Assembly: GCA_964542645.1 (NCBI GenBank)
Contig: CAZIUG010000015.1
Coordinates: 372,001-436,000 of the forward strand
DNA: 64,000 nucleotides
Direction: 5' to 3'
DNA from: Moanibacter sp964542645
GTDB lineage: Bacteria; Verrucomicrobiota; Verrucomicrobiia; Opitutales; UBA2987
Both the position numbers and the translations under genes were made by a program. Positions within the stretch are counted from its first letter, which is position 1. Each line of letters starts with the position of its first letter. The notes beneath the pieces are model-generated. The model was given only the letters and a program-made list of their open reading frames with translations, was not told the origin of the DNA and ran no database searches. Shown here in pieces: positions 7,852 to 16,536 of the stretch.

Positions 7852-9972
7852 ATGCAGACTTCTCAGACAACCCCACGTAAAAGCCTCCTGGGCGATTCCA
7901 CCCACCCATTTCCCATCGGAACGGAATACTACCGTGCACCGATGCCGCCTCAGAAATTCTGGGATGAGGATTTTAAAGCGATACGTAAAATGGGAATGCG
8001 CATCGTAAGGACGTTCTCATTCTGGAATTGGATGGAGCCACAGTCTGGAATCTTTGAACTTGATGACTTCGATCGAATGTTTGAGCTCGCCAAAAAAAAC
8101 GATCTTAAGGTCTGGTTCGATATCACTCTAGCAACACACGGTTCTTGTCCTGAGTGGTTGTTGCGCGAGCATCCTGATATTCGAGCAGTGAAAGCAAATG
8201 GTGAAGTTGTCATGCCGTCAGCCGGCAAAGCCATGCCTCAAGGTGTGAGAATCCAATGCTATGACCACCCGAAATGGAGAGAATATGGGGAACGGCTGCT
8301 ACGAGCTGTTGTTTCGCGCTACAAGGATGCCCCAAATTTGATCATGTGGGGAATTTGGGACGGAATCGGCTTATCTGGATTCCAGGACGATCCGTGCTAC
8401 TGTAATCACACCCTGAACCAGTACTCCCTCTGGCTAAAGGCAAGATATTCCCTCGACCAATTGAACGATCGCTTTCTACGCCGTTACCGTAACTGGGAAG
8501 ATGTTCACCCTCCCAGGAACAACAACAACATCGTTGAGATGTTACTTTATCGGCAATTCCATTACGAAAACCTTGCCAATGCCCTTAGATGGCAGGTCAA
8601 GATAGTCGAAAGCCTAGACGATCAGCACGAAGTACGTGCACATGGTGCTCATTACCCGCGCCCGTGGGACGAAATCTGTAGCCTCGAAGTCGATAGTTAC
8701 GGGATGTCTATGCCATCCAACAACCTCCTGACCAGCAACGACCCCTATCAAATCAGTGATCGCTACTTCAGTTTTGACTGGAACCGGAGTATTGGAAAAG
8801 AAGGGAGATGGTGGAATGAAGAGATCTACTCGGGAATGAGTCCTGGCGGTGTAACCTGGAGTAAGCAAACCGACCCTATGGAACTCACGTCGCTCTTATG
8901 GATGACTCTGGTGAGCGGCGCAGCTGGTTGCATGTTCTGGCAGTACACTCCGGAATACATGAGCTTTGAAGCCCCAGGCTACAGCCTGGTCTCTCCCGAC
9001 CGCTCTCCAACATCCAGATCTGTAGCTGTGACAAGAGCCATCACTGAAATTGATTCGATTAAAAAACATTTACCTATTGAAGTCCCTAAAGCTGAAGCCG
9101 CAGTAGTTTATAGTCCGAAAAGCCACGAGATCTTCACCTATGGAGGTGAGAGCGAACGGTTTCTCAAGGACCTCCGCGGTGTTTACCGAACTCTCTGGGA
9201 AAACAATATCGCAATGGACGTTATTTCCCCGAGCATGGATTGGTCCGGATATAAGGTTATCTATCTACCAAACGTCGCACTCTTGGATGAGGGGACGATT
9301 GGGAAAATAAAAGAAACAATACAAGACCCAAGAGGAGCCCATCTCATCATTGATGGAAACTTCGGCAGCTATGTCGGAACAGGTTACAACAGTTTTTCTC
9401 CCCCCGAGGGGTTAACCGATCTCATCGAAGGTGGTGTTGCCGACTACTCAAAAATCACTAATCAAGATATTGATTCCGGGAGCAATGTTCTAGTCACAGA
9501 TTTCGGTGAAACAGCTATCACGAATGAATGCGGTTACTCCGTAATCAAAGTCTCAGGCGAGAGCAGGATAATTGCTACTCTCGAGAACCAGGTATTAGGA
9601 ATCGAAACAAAAGACCGAAAACTTACCTGGTTCGGCCTTTCCCTGTCTACAGCCTTTGGTGACATTGGAGTCCCGGATTTGATCCTTCCTCTTTTTAAAT
9701 CTTTCCAGGTTACCTCACCAATAGAATTAGAAGGAGATAAACTCATCGCTATGCGCCGCCCTTCAAGGTTGGGAGGATGGCTGCTCTTCCTTTTCAACCT
9801 CGAATCCAAACAGGCAAAATCGATCATAAAATTCGACTCTACTATTCGGGAAGCTACTGAACTTCTTAAAGGCGAGACTTTGCCTATAGAAAATTCTTGC
9901 TGTAATGTAGAGGTCGATCCAGGTGCAGTAATCGTTCTTTATTTAAACCAAGGAAGTCATGTTCAAACTTGA
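7852..9972 (+). CDS. GH42-like beta-galactosidase-fold protein, acid/base Glu apparently missing
   Basis: A 706-residue protein arranged like GH42: an N-terminal TIM barrel (residues about 20-380) with the FWNWMEP signature at 57-63, a trimerisation-like Rossmann segment (about 390-560) and a small C-terminal beta domain. The strand-4 motif, normally W-Q-x-D-N-E-Y-G with the acid/base glutamate, reads MWGIWDGIG (165-173), so the Asn-Glu pair aligns to Asp170-Gly171. The nucleophile region is retained as WWNEEIYSG (320-328, E323/E324). No signal peptide is seen. Either another residue acts as acid/base, the chemistry differs, or it binds without cleaving. The 3' end overlaps the next gene by 14 bases. 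Confidence 0.8.
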   Translation: MQTSQTTPRKSLLGDSTHPFPIGTEYYRAPMPPQKFWDEDFKAIRKMGMRIVRTFSFWNWMEPQSGIFELDDFDRMFELAKKNDLKVWFDITLATHGSCPEWLLREHPDIRAVKANGEVVMPSAGKAMPQGVRIQCYDHPKWREYGERLLRAVVSRYKDAPNLIMWGIWDGIGLSGFQDDPCYCNHTLNQYSLWLKARYSLDQLNDRFLRRYRNWEDVHPPRNNNNIVEMLLYRQFHYENLANALRWQVKIVESLDDQHEVRAHGAHYPRPWDEICSLEVDSYGMSMPSNNLLTSNDPYQISDRYFSFDWNRSIGKEGRWWNEEIYSGMSPGGVTWSKQTDPMELTSLLWMTLVSGAAGCMFWQYTPEYMSFEAPGYSLVSPDRSPTSRSVAVTRAITEIDSIKKHLPIEVPKAEAAVVYSPKSHEIFTYGGESERFLKDLRGVYRTLWENNIAMDVISPSMDWSGYKVIYLPNVALLDEGTIGKIKETIQDPRGAHLIIDGNFGSYVGTGYNSFSPPEGLTDLIEGGVADYSKITNQDIDSGSNVLVTDFGETAITNECGYSVIKVSGESRIIATLENQVLGIETKDRKLTWFGLSLSTAFGDIGVPDLILPLFKSFQVTSPIELEGDKLIAMRRPSRLGGWLLFLFNLESKQAKSIIKFDSTIREATELLKGETLPIENSCCNVEVDPGAVIVLYLNQGSHVQT

Positions 9973-10429
9973 ATTCGGGATCATCCATAACAACTGCCCC
10001 ACCAATCAGTTATCGCGCCATTTCCCAGACACTCACTTCACCAGTCCAGGCGGATTTATTATCCGTCCGGGGCTAGTCGAAGAAGTTCTAGTGATTGACG
10101 ATGCAAATGACAAAGTAGTCGATAGTGTAATCCACTTTCTTAACAACACTCCGGGCTATGAGGAATGCGAGCTTCTCGAACGCACCTTAGACCGCGCCTT
10201 CATACGCTGGCAAGCATCCTGTTCTCCCAAGGCTTTTTGCTCACAGGTCGTGGACAAAAATCGTGCTTTCAAAATCGGGAATGAGGTACAACATGAAGGT
10301 CTTGAGCGATGGACTGTTGCCTGTTTCACCCGTGACCAGGCCGATCAGATAATTGAAGACTTAAAGGATCTCGGTGAGGTCAAAATTGCAGAAATTACCG
10401 AGACGAGTTGGGACGAGGTTTTATACTGA
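9959..10429 (+). CDS. Small protein of unknown function, translationally coupled to the GH42-like gene
   Basis: A 156-residue acidic cytoplasmic protein that I do not recognise with certainty. It starts inside the last codons of the GH42-like gene (14-base overlap) with a strong AGGAAG ribosome site five or six bases before the ATG, so the two products are probably made together. The segment around residues 60-85 (ECELLERTLDRAFIRW) resembles the sensor-like N-terminal part of archaeal Bat/HTH-10 regulators, but no helix-turn-helix follows; the chain ends with an alternating helix/strand pattern. It could be a sensor-type ligand-binding domain or a partner of the glycosidase-like protein; neither is shown. 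Confidence 0.6.
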   Translation: MFKLEFGIIHNNCPTNQLSRHFPDTHFTSPGGFIIRPGLVEEVLVIDDANDKVVDSVIHFLNNTPGYEECELLERTLDRAFIRWQASCSPKAFCSQVVDKNRAFKIGNEVQHEGLERWTVACFTRDQADQIIEDLKDLGEVKIAEITETSWDEVLY

Positions 10430-10663
10430 TTAGAGCAGATTTCCATTCTCTCATCAATAATCAAGAGATTCACCAATACCGCATTTTTCTAGCATTCTAT
10501 AAATCGGGACTAGCTATTAATCCCGGACCTTCTGCCCTTCAGGTAGAAAGTGTTAAAGGCACCCGTTGAGTAAACTAAGCCCAGATGCGTCTAGTAAACT
10601 GTAGGAAAATGTGAATCTATCAGACGATAAGTAACCATTCCGTCTCCTAACAGTTTTTAATTC

Positions 10664-11773
10664 TTACAATTCCTTTCTAAAGTCTCCAGCTCGCCGCAAT
10701 GCCGCAATACCCGATCCACCCACGGAAACAGGAAATTTAACCGGGCAATTTCCCTGCAGCTGAGACTGATAGATAGCCATTACCATCTCCAAAGAGCGAC
10801 GCCCAACTAGACCATCGCTACGGAGCAAACCACGCCCGTCAAGAGCATCTAGCAACTCTCCAAGTCCTAGAACATATGTCGACGCAGGTTCTGGATGAAG
10901 CACTTCTTTTTCCTGCAACGAACTCCATTGGAAACCACTCTCGGGCTCATACATGTCTTGCTGACTCTGATATAATCGAACGCGCTCGGAATCGAAACGA
11001 ATTACTCCCTCTGTTCCTCGCAACTCGAACCCGTGATTCGAATAACTGGTAAGTTCTGCTCCATAAATGACGCCCGTAACTCCTTTCTTGAATTTCATAA
11101 AGGCTGCGCTGAAGTCCTCAACTGGCCAAGGCTGGCGTCGCTGCTCAGCCATCCCACAGAGCCAATCGACGTCTCCAGCAAAGAGGTCCATCAAATCGAA
11201 ATAGTGGGTAAAATCGTGGAGCAATGGCCCCTCGTTCTCGCTGCGCCATGAGGGTGCAGGTTTGCCGCCATCCATATAGCAAAAAATCATGTTAAGATCA
11301 CCTATTGCCCCTTCTCTAAGGAGCTTTAACCCGAGGTTCCATTCCGGATTCCAACGACGGTTGTGATTTATCTGAAGAATTACCTTACAACTCTCACAGG
11401 CAGCGATCATTCGATCGCACTCCTCTAGGGAAAGCGCCATCGGTTTCTCGCATATGATAGCTTTGGTCGACGGCTCAGCAGCACAACCTTCGACCATCTC
11501 GCAGTGTAATTCGGGATGAGTAGCAATTATACAGATATCCGGCTTAACTTCCTTCAGCATCTGCCGATAGTCATGATACAAGGCATTAATTCCAAACCGC
11601 CTCCCAAAGGCGCGGAGCTTATCTTCACCTCGATTTACTCCTGCTACTAGTTTGCAAGCCTCACTGTTCTGAACCGCCTCAGCGTGATTGTCGGGCAACC
11701 CACCAAAACTGAATTGATACCCCACTCTCCCTGTCCCAATCAGGGCTACACGATACTTCCTTTCGGTGTTCAC
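10664..11773 (-). CDS. Gfo/Idh/MocA family oxidoreductase
   Basis: A 369-residue NAD(P)-dependent oxidoreductase of the type acting on sugars, inositols and their derivatives. The Rossmann motif GTGRVG lies at residues 13-18 and the conserved E109-K110-P111 is present. The LLHDFTHYFD stretch supplies the usual histidine of the C-terminal alpha/beta domain. The start is GTG at 11773, supported by a GAGGAGGG ribosome site about eight bases upstream. It is transcribed alone, divergent from the barrel gene at 12199. The substrate is undetermined; in this region a sugar, uronate or cyclitol is the likely class. Confidence 0.88.
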   Translation of the reverse strand: MNTERKYRVALIGTGRVGYQFSFGGLPDNHAEAVQNSEACKLVAGVNRGEDKLRAFGRRFGINALYHDYRQMLKEVKPDICIIATHPELHCEMVEGCAAEPSTKAIICEKPMALSLEECDRMIAACESCKVILQINHNRRWNPEWNLGLKLLREGAIGDLNMIFCYMDGGKPAPSWRSENEGPLLHDFTHYFDLMDLFAGDVDWLCGMAEQRRQPWPVEDFSAAFMKFKKGVTGVIYGAELTSYSNHGFELRGTEGVIRFDSERVRLYQSQQDMYEPESGFQWSSLQEKEVLHPEPASTYVLGLGELLDALDGRGLLRSDGLVGRRSLEMVMAIYQSQLQGNCPVKFPVSVGGSGIAALRRAGDFRKEL

Positions 11774-12198
11774 CTATAGTTCCCTCCTCTCTTAACCAAA
11801 TCAATAAATACTAGATTCAACGTCGGAAAATTTCGAATTAAAACTTTAATAACTTTTGTTTGCAGGGTTTAAGTATTCCGCTTTCGTGATATATCTACGT
11901 TTTTCGGTCAATCTATTGTAGCAACATCGAAAAATATTGTTCTTCAGCAATGGTTCTACCTCCGACTCTCCTATTAAGCGTATCTCGATTAATCAACGAA
12001 CAACCTGGGAAACGATCGTCTAAACAAAGATTACATTAATTTGCTTTTTGGATGGAAAGTTTGGATTTCAGTTCCATTTCCTGGCTTTACAGCAGGCCCC
12101 TTTCTCGAATAAAATCTAAACTTTCTAATCCCCGGTTAAATCTCTTTTTTGGAAATCCCGAATAGCTCCTTTTTATATTCAGATAAAAGCAATATCTC
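11774..12198. other. Divergent intergenic region, no gene
   Basis: This 425-base AT-rich gap lies between the Gfo/Idh gene and the barrel gene at 12199 and must hold both promoters. No open frame with coding character is seen. The only clear element is the GAGGAGGG ribosome site of the minus-strand gene just beyond its GTG. Confidence 0.5.
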
Positions 12199-13146
12199 AT
12201 GAAAAAAGACCATCTTAAACTTGCGGTCTGGCTTGATGAGTTAGTCATGTCATTTGACGAGGGCCTTGCCGTAGTTAAGGAACTCGGCGTCGACTACGTT
12301 TGGTTTGCCGAACTCAAAGAAGAGACCCCTATCGGCTCTATGAGTGACGTTGAGGTTGATAAGATGGCCTCACGAATCGATCACCACGGGTTAAAGCTAT
12401 ATCAGATCTGCGCCAACCATCCCTTGCACGATATTGAATTAATTGACCTTACCCCGGGTAAGGCCTTTGAGCATCCCCAACTGCTCCATGACTTCGAAGT
12501 CCTAGTCCGTTCGATGAAGATTGCAGCTCGCATCGGGGTCGAGGCTGTCCTAGCCTATGGTCTTAGCTGGCCCGGCGAGTGGCGTCAAAAATGGTCTAAA
12601 TCGCCGACCTGGCCAATGCGGTGGGCCACCCAAGGTGGTATTATATCTGACAGTGACCTCGACAGTTTGGTGGAAGTCTTTCAACCCATCATCGAACAAG
12701 CCGAGAAATACGAGGTCGACTTAGTCCTCGGTATGAGACCCTTCCATTTTCTCAATACGTCAGAACACTTTTGTGAACTGGCCCAACGGTTGGACTCAAG
12801 ACGTCTGCGTGCAATGTGGGCACCAGCAGACTGTTTTCTATCCGGGGAAAAAGATATCCACGGAGCAGGATTCGAACGAATGTCAACTTACTTACACGGG
12901 CTACACCTTAAGGACGTTGTTGTTTTAAACGGACCGCAATGTAAGTATGAATGGAAACCCTTAGGTGAGGGACAAGTCGATTACCCATCCATCATCCATC
13001 GCCTGTGCAAACACGATACCACACTTTATCTCGGCGTCGCTACACACTTCCATCTGCCCGGTGTTTCACGCGTTGAGGCGATGCGGAGCAATATAGCCAA
13101 AACCCGCTGCATGCTTGAACAATCCAACTTAGGAACAGACCTTTAG
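12199..13146 (+). CDS. Sugar-isomerase-like TIM barrel lacking canonical metal glutamates
   Basis: A 315-residue protein of the xylose-isomerase-like/AP-endonuclease-2 superfamily: LKLAVWLDEL as strand 1, HHGLKLYQIC as strand 3, HGLHLKDV as the late His strand and a PLGEGQVDYPS loop. The positions that normally carry metal-binding glutamates read VLGMRPFHF and LGVATHF, and the D-P-x-H segment reads WAPADC. The barrel is therefore probably kept while the metal site is changed. Expected roles (epimerase, isomerase, dehydratase) may not apply. It sits downstream of a divergent Gfo/Idh gene, a pairing typical of sugar pathways, and is followed by a 214-base gap. Confidence 0.72.
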   Translation: MKKDHLKLAVWLDELVMSFDEGLAVVKELGVDYVWFAELKEETPIGSMSDVEVDKMASRIDHHGLKLYQICANHPLHDIELIDLTPGKAFEHPQLLHDFEVLVRSMKIAARIGVEAVLAYGLSWPGEWRQKWSKSPTWPMRWATQGGIISDSDLDSLVEVFQPIIEQAEKYEVDLVLGMRPFHFLNTSEHFCELAQRLDSRRLRAMWAPADCFLSGEKDIHGAGFERMSTYLHGLHLKDVVVLNGPQCKYEWKPLGEGQVDYPSIIHRLCKHDTTLYLGVATHFHLPGVSRVEAMRSNIAKTRCMLEQSNLGTDL

Positions 13147-13360
13147 TGATTATTAGAGTGGGTTCTTGATGTAGATGCCAATTGCTGAGCAAATAGTCAA
13201 AGAACCGACAAAAAATTCCTATAGGATTCTATTGTATGGTTATTCGTGACATAAACGGAATCAAAGTTGTCTTTAGTCGAGACATTGATTAGGAAAGACG
13301 AAAGTTCTTTACGGGACAAATTCATCGGCCAGAACCTTTTAGGAGCCAATTTGCAAACAA

Positions 13361-15292
13361 TTGCAACGTTCAGATTATACTCCAAATCGTCGTAGGGCAA
13401 AAACTGACACTCATTGGATAGTTTCCTGGCTAGCGCCGATATTCCGTATTCGAGAATTGTGGCCACTTTTCTTGCTGATTCTTGTCTACACCATTGACTT
13501 TCACCTAGACGTCAGAGATCGGGACACATTCTCGTGGATGGATCCTTGGCAGTATTATCTCTATGGGCTGAGCCATTTTAAAGGAGAGATTGACGCTACT
13601 GGATTAACACTCCCTTCGATATTTCCTTTTTTACTCGCGCCCTTTTTTCACCTAAGCCAAACGATTCCTGCAGCTCTGTGGGCCAATGGTTTGAGTGCAA
13701 TTTTCTTGGTACTAATTGTCCATGTCCTCGCAAAGCAGTTAGCCTTGAAGTGTCCGAGCTTCTTGATTGCAGGGACTGTTTTGGCCTGCCCACTTTTACT
13801 TGGTTTGTCACGGGAGCTCTATCTTGAGTTCACATTAACTGCAGTTGTTGCGGGACAGTTTGCACTCTGGATCGGTCTTTATGAATCCAACCGTCGAGTA
13901 TGGATTATTCCAATGGCACTGCTGTTTCTTTTCGGGGTGCTCTTGAAGGTAACATATCCCCTGTTCTTTCTAGCGCCACTCTTGCTAGTGGTAGCAAAAC
14001 GGATTTTTGAGGGTAGATTCATTTCCGTTATCGGATTAATAGCTACGTTTGCCATTCCTCTGTTAATCGCAGTGTTGTTCGTCAAGGTAGCATTCCCCCA
14101 GGCTTTTGAGTACTACACTTCACTGGGAAACACCAACCTTCCCGTTATGCCGTTAATTGGCCCGAGAGAAGCCTTTTCCTTAGAATCTTCCATGTTTTAC
14201 ATATCCCATATCGGGATAACGATGTTGGTGTTTCTGACACCCTTTCTCCTGTTAACGACTTGGAAGGCATTCTGGCCGGCAGCTGCACCCACCGCACCAA
14301 AGACGAAAGATGAGCAGTGGCGAGACGCAATGCTGTGGCTATGGTTTCTAGGGCCACTACTGATTTTAACGCTTCAGCCCGTCAAGGAACCACGTCATAT
14401 TGCTCCCTGTGTCGTACCGGCGGTCCTACTGATCTTCAGAGCGATTGATCACGTGCAATATCGCCCACTGCGTCTCGTATTGACAGCCGCTCTGACCCTG
14501 ACAGCACTTTTACAATACGGCGCCATTGTATCACATCGGCTTTATACTCCCTATTTTATAGACAAGCCCATTGGATCTGCAGAAATTGAGCGATCTATCG
14601 TTGCCTCGGTAGTCAAGACAACCGAAGCCCAACAGCTGAACGAGCAAGGGAAATTTATGTTCAATTTCGCCGTGGCTGGGTTTGGGAGGAATGAAGCTCT
14701 ATCGCTCGTCTGGCAATTTCATCCAGGAATCGTTTACAACCTGGACCTATTCGACCATGATCTGCGTAGAATAGATATCCCGTTGAAAGAGTTCGAAGAT
14801 CTCTACACTTACGAGAGTTTTAACTCATATAATTGGCGATGTCGTTGGCCAGTTCGATATCAATCACTCGACCAGAAAACAGTGGTAGACAATGCAGATT
14901 TTCTTATCATCAAGGGGATAGAATCTGAAAGCCTGGCAAAAAATTATCCGCGCCATCGTCTTGAGGAACGGCTACGAACAGAGGACGGCGATATCTTCAT
15001 CCTCTCCCAACCGTTCCTAAACTCTCAGCACTATCGCGTAAGGTATGGCAAAATTTTTCTGCTGGAAAACGAATCTTTGAACAATATTGAGCTTAATACC
15101 GTCTACTTTGATATGGCGATGGCGGACTTCTATAGGGGCTCCTTAAAACCAAAGGCATTGCTCGATGCATTTCCTTCAGGTTATTCGCCAGGCAAAAAGG
15201 TCCGCCATATCCGGTACTATTCAAGCTATAGCTTGCTCTTGCCCCGTTTTGAAAAGGTCTATAACAAGATATCGAAAACACTGGAGCGTTAG
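13361..15292 (+). CDS. Multi-pass membrane protein, GT-C glycosyltransferase-like
   Basis: About 643 residues. The first 420 form many hydrophobic segments and the rest is a soluble, probably extracytoplasmic domain. Immediately after the first membrane helix is an acidic loop with D50, D53 and D55 followed by SWMDPWQYY. This matches the first-loop acidic motif of GT-C enzymes (ArnT/PMT-like), which move sugars from polyprenyl-phosphate donors. The proposed start is TTG at 13361; an in-frame TAG at 13340-13342 limits upstream extension, and no ATG or GTG fits before the first helix. A good AGGAG at 13341-13345 is 15 bases away, better spaced for an out-of-frame TTG at 13351. The start is thus uncertain. 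Confidence 0.72.
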   Translation: MQRSDYTPNRRRAKTDTHWIVSWLAPIFRIRELWPLFLLILVYTIDFHLDVRDRDTFSWMDPWQYYLYGLSHFKGEIDATGLTLPSIFPFLLAPFFHLSQTIPAALWANGLSAIFLVLIVHVLAKQLALKCPSFLIAGTVLACPLLLGLSRELYLEFTLTAVVAGQFALWIGLYESNRRVWIIPMALLFLFGVLLKVTYPLFFLAPLLLVVAKRIFEGRFISVIGLIATFAIPLLIAVLFVKVAFPQAFEYYTSLGNTNLPVMPLIGPREAFSLESSMFYISHIGITMLVFLTPFLLLTTWKAFWPAAAPTAPKTKDEQWRDAMLWLWFLGPLLILTLQPVKEPRHIAPCVVPAVLLIFRAIDHVQYRPLRLVLTAALTLTALLQYGAIVSHRLYTPYFIDKPIGSAEIERSIVASVVKTTEAQQLNEQGKFMFNFAVAGFGRNEALSLVWQFHPGIVYNLDLFDHDLRRIDIPLKEFEDLYTYESFNSYNWRCRWPVRYQSLDQKTVVDNADFLIIKGIESESLAKNYPRHRLEERLRTEDGDIFILSQPFLNSQHYRVRYGKIFLLENESLNNIELNTVYFDMAMADFYRGSLKPKALLDAFPSGYSPGKKVRHIRYYSSYSLLLPRFEKVYNKISKTLER

Positions 15293-15393
15293 TTTAGAGT
15301 AATCCTTCTTCAGTCTAACCAGAGGGGAAATAGGGATAAAGAGTTTATGGATGAAGGATCACCGCAAAGTTATCGGCATGCGAAATTAATTAG

Positions 15394-16407
15394 ATGATAT
15401 ACGAAGGAGTTGAACTGCATAATGTTGCAGAGACCGTACCAATAAACGGAGGAATGCGTTTACAACGTGTCCCCGAAGACGTTCGGTTGGAGTTGAACGA
15501 GCCCGCCCAAATGCGGGTTCTGCAGCCAGACAACTGTGAGATACGTTTCGTCTGTGATGACGACCCGTGCTATATAACTCTTTCTTCGGAAGGAGAAACA
15601 AATGTCACTGTTTTCTTCGGAACTTTCGACGGTCGGGAACGCTATACGATTGGTAATGCGCCCACAACAATCCGACTCCTTCCTCCGAATCGGCTCAAAG
15701 AACTTGATCTTGAATTTTCGAAAAACCAACCATTCGCACCAAATGTGTGTCGATTAATCTGCGGTGGAAGATGTCGTGATCCCCTGATTTTGCACGCCAT
15801 AGAAGGTAAGGGCATTCGACCTCCCCGTCCTGACGAGCTGCCCTCAATCAAATACCTTGCCTATGGAACCAGTATTACACATGGGCATGACTGCGAAGGT
15901 CCACATCTGAACTACGTAGCTCAAACGGCATGGCATCTTGGCGCTGACCTTGTGAATTTAGGGGTAGCAGGAGCATGTCATTGTGATCCGGCCTTTGCTG
16001 ACTACATCGCCGAAAGGAAAGATTGGAATATTGGGACCTTAGCATTATCGGTAAACATGCATGGGTTCCCTCTTGATCTGTTCCGAGAACGAGTTTCGTT
16101 TATGGTACAAAAGGTTGCAAAGGCTAACAAGGAGCGGACTGTCGCCTGTATAACACTTTACCCCTATTTTCGTGATTTCGATATCAGTGATCCAAATGCA
16201 ATATACGGGGGCTCTCCTGCCCAATATCGTCAGGCGCTCCGAGATGCTGTCAACGAGTGCTCCCTCCCCAATTTGCACCTGCTTGAAGGTCCTAAACTCC
16301 TGACAGATATTGGAGGTCTGACTTGTGATCTCATCCACCCCTCTGATAACGGCATGATCGAAATGGGAAGAAACCTTGCTTCGGAACTAAAGTCCTTAAT
16401 CAATTGA
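15394..16407 (+). CDS. SGNH/GDSL-type hydrolase, esterase-like
   Basis: A 337-residue protein with an N-terminal beta-sandwich (about 1-140) and a C-terminal SGNH hydrolase domain. Block I is YGTSITHG with the nucleophile S160, block II has G193 in VAGACH, block III has N221 in SVNMHG, and block V is D312-x-x-H315 in DLIHPSDNG. The catalytic set is therefore complete. This two-domain plan is found in carbohydrate esterases that remove acetyl groups from sugars (CE2/CE3-like); acetyl-xylan-type activity is only a possibility. No signal peptide is visible. It lies codirectionally between the GT-C-like gene and the alpha/alpha-barrel gene. Confidence 0.82.
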   Translation: MIYEGVELHNVAETVPINGGMRLQRVPEDVRLELNEPAQMRVLQPDNCEIRFVCDDDPCYITLSSEGETNVTVFFGTFDGRERYTIGNAPTTIRLLPPNRLKELDLEFSKNQPFAPNVCRLICGGRCRDPLILHAIEGKGIRPPRPDELPSIKYLAYGTSITHGHDCEGPHLNYVAQTAWHLGADLVNLGVAGACHCDPAFADYIAERKDWNIGTLALSVNMHGFPLDLFRERVSFMVQKVAKANKERTVACITLYPYFRDFDISDPNAIYGGSPAQYRQALRDAVNECSLPNLHLLEGPKLLTDIGGLTCDLIHPSDNGMIEMGRNLASELKSLIN

Positions 16408-16536
16408 ATTTTAACTTTCACCTACTCGAAACCTTCATAAAGAAATAAGTTCTAGGACCTATTCGGGTTATTTCCCCACTGAAAATCGCGTTGCCGGTCC
16501 TATTAGAGACGGTAAGAAATATCCAAATCTATAAAC

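Noticed and set aside
10559..10574. A near match between this stretch (GCACCCGTTGAGTAA) and one at about 24164-24179
   Set aside because: A 15-base match with one mismatch is expected many times by chance in 64 kb, so it is not evidence of a repeat family.
13197..13466. An 89-codon minus-strand frame before the GT-C-like gene
   Set aside because: It overlaps the 5' end of the long membrane-protein frame on the other strand and has no family signal; it is most likely antisense noise.
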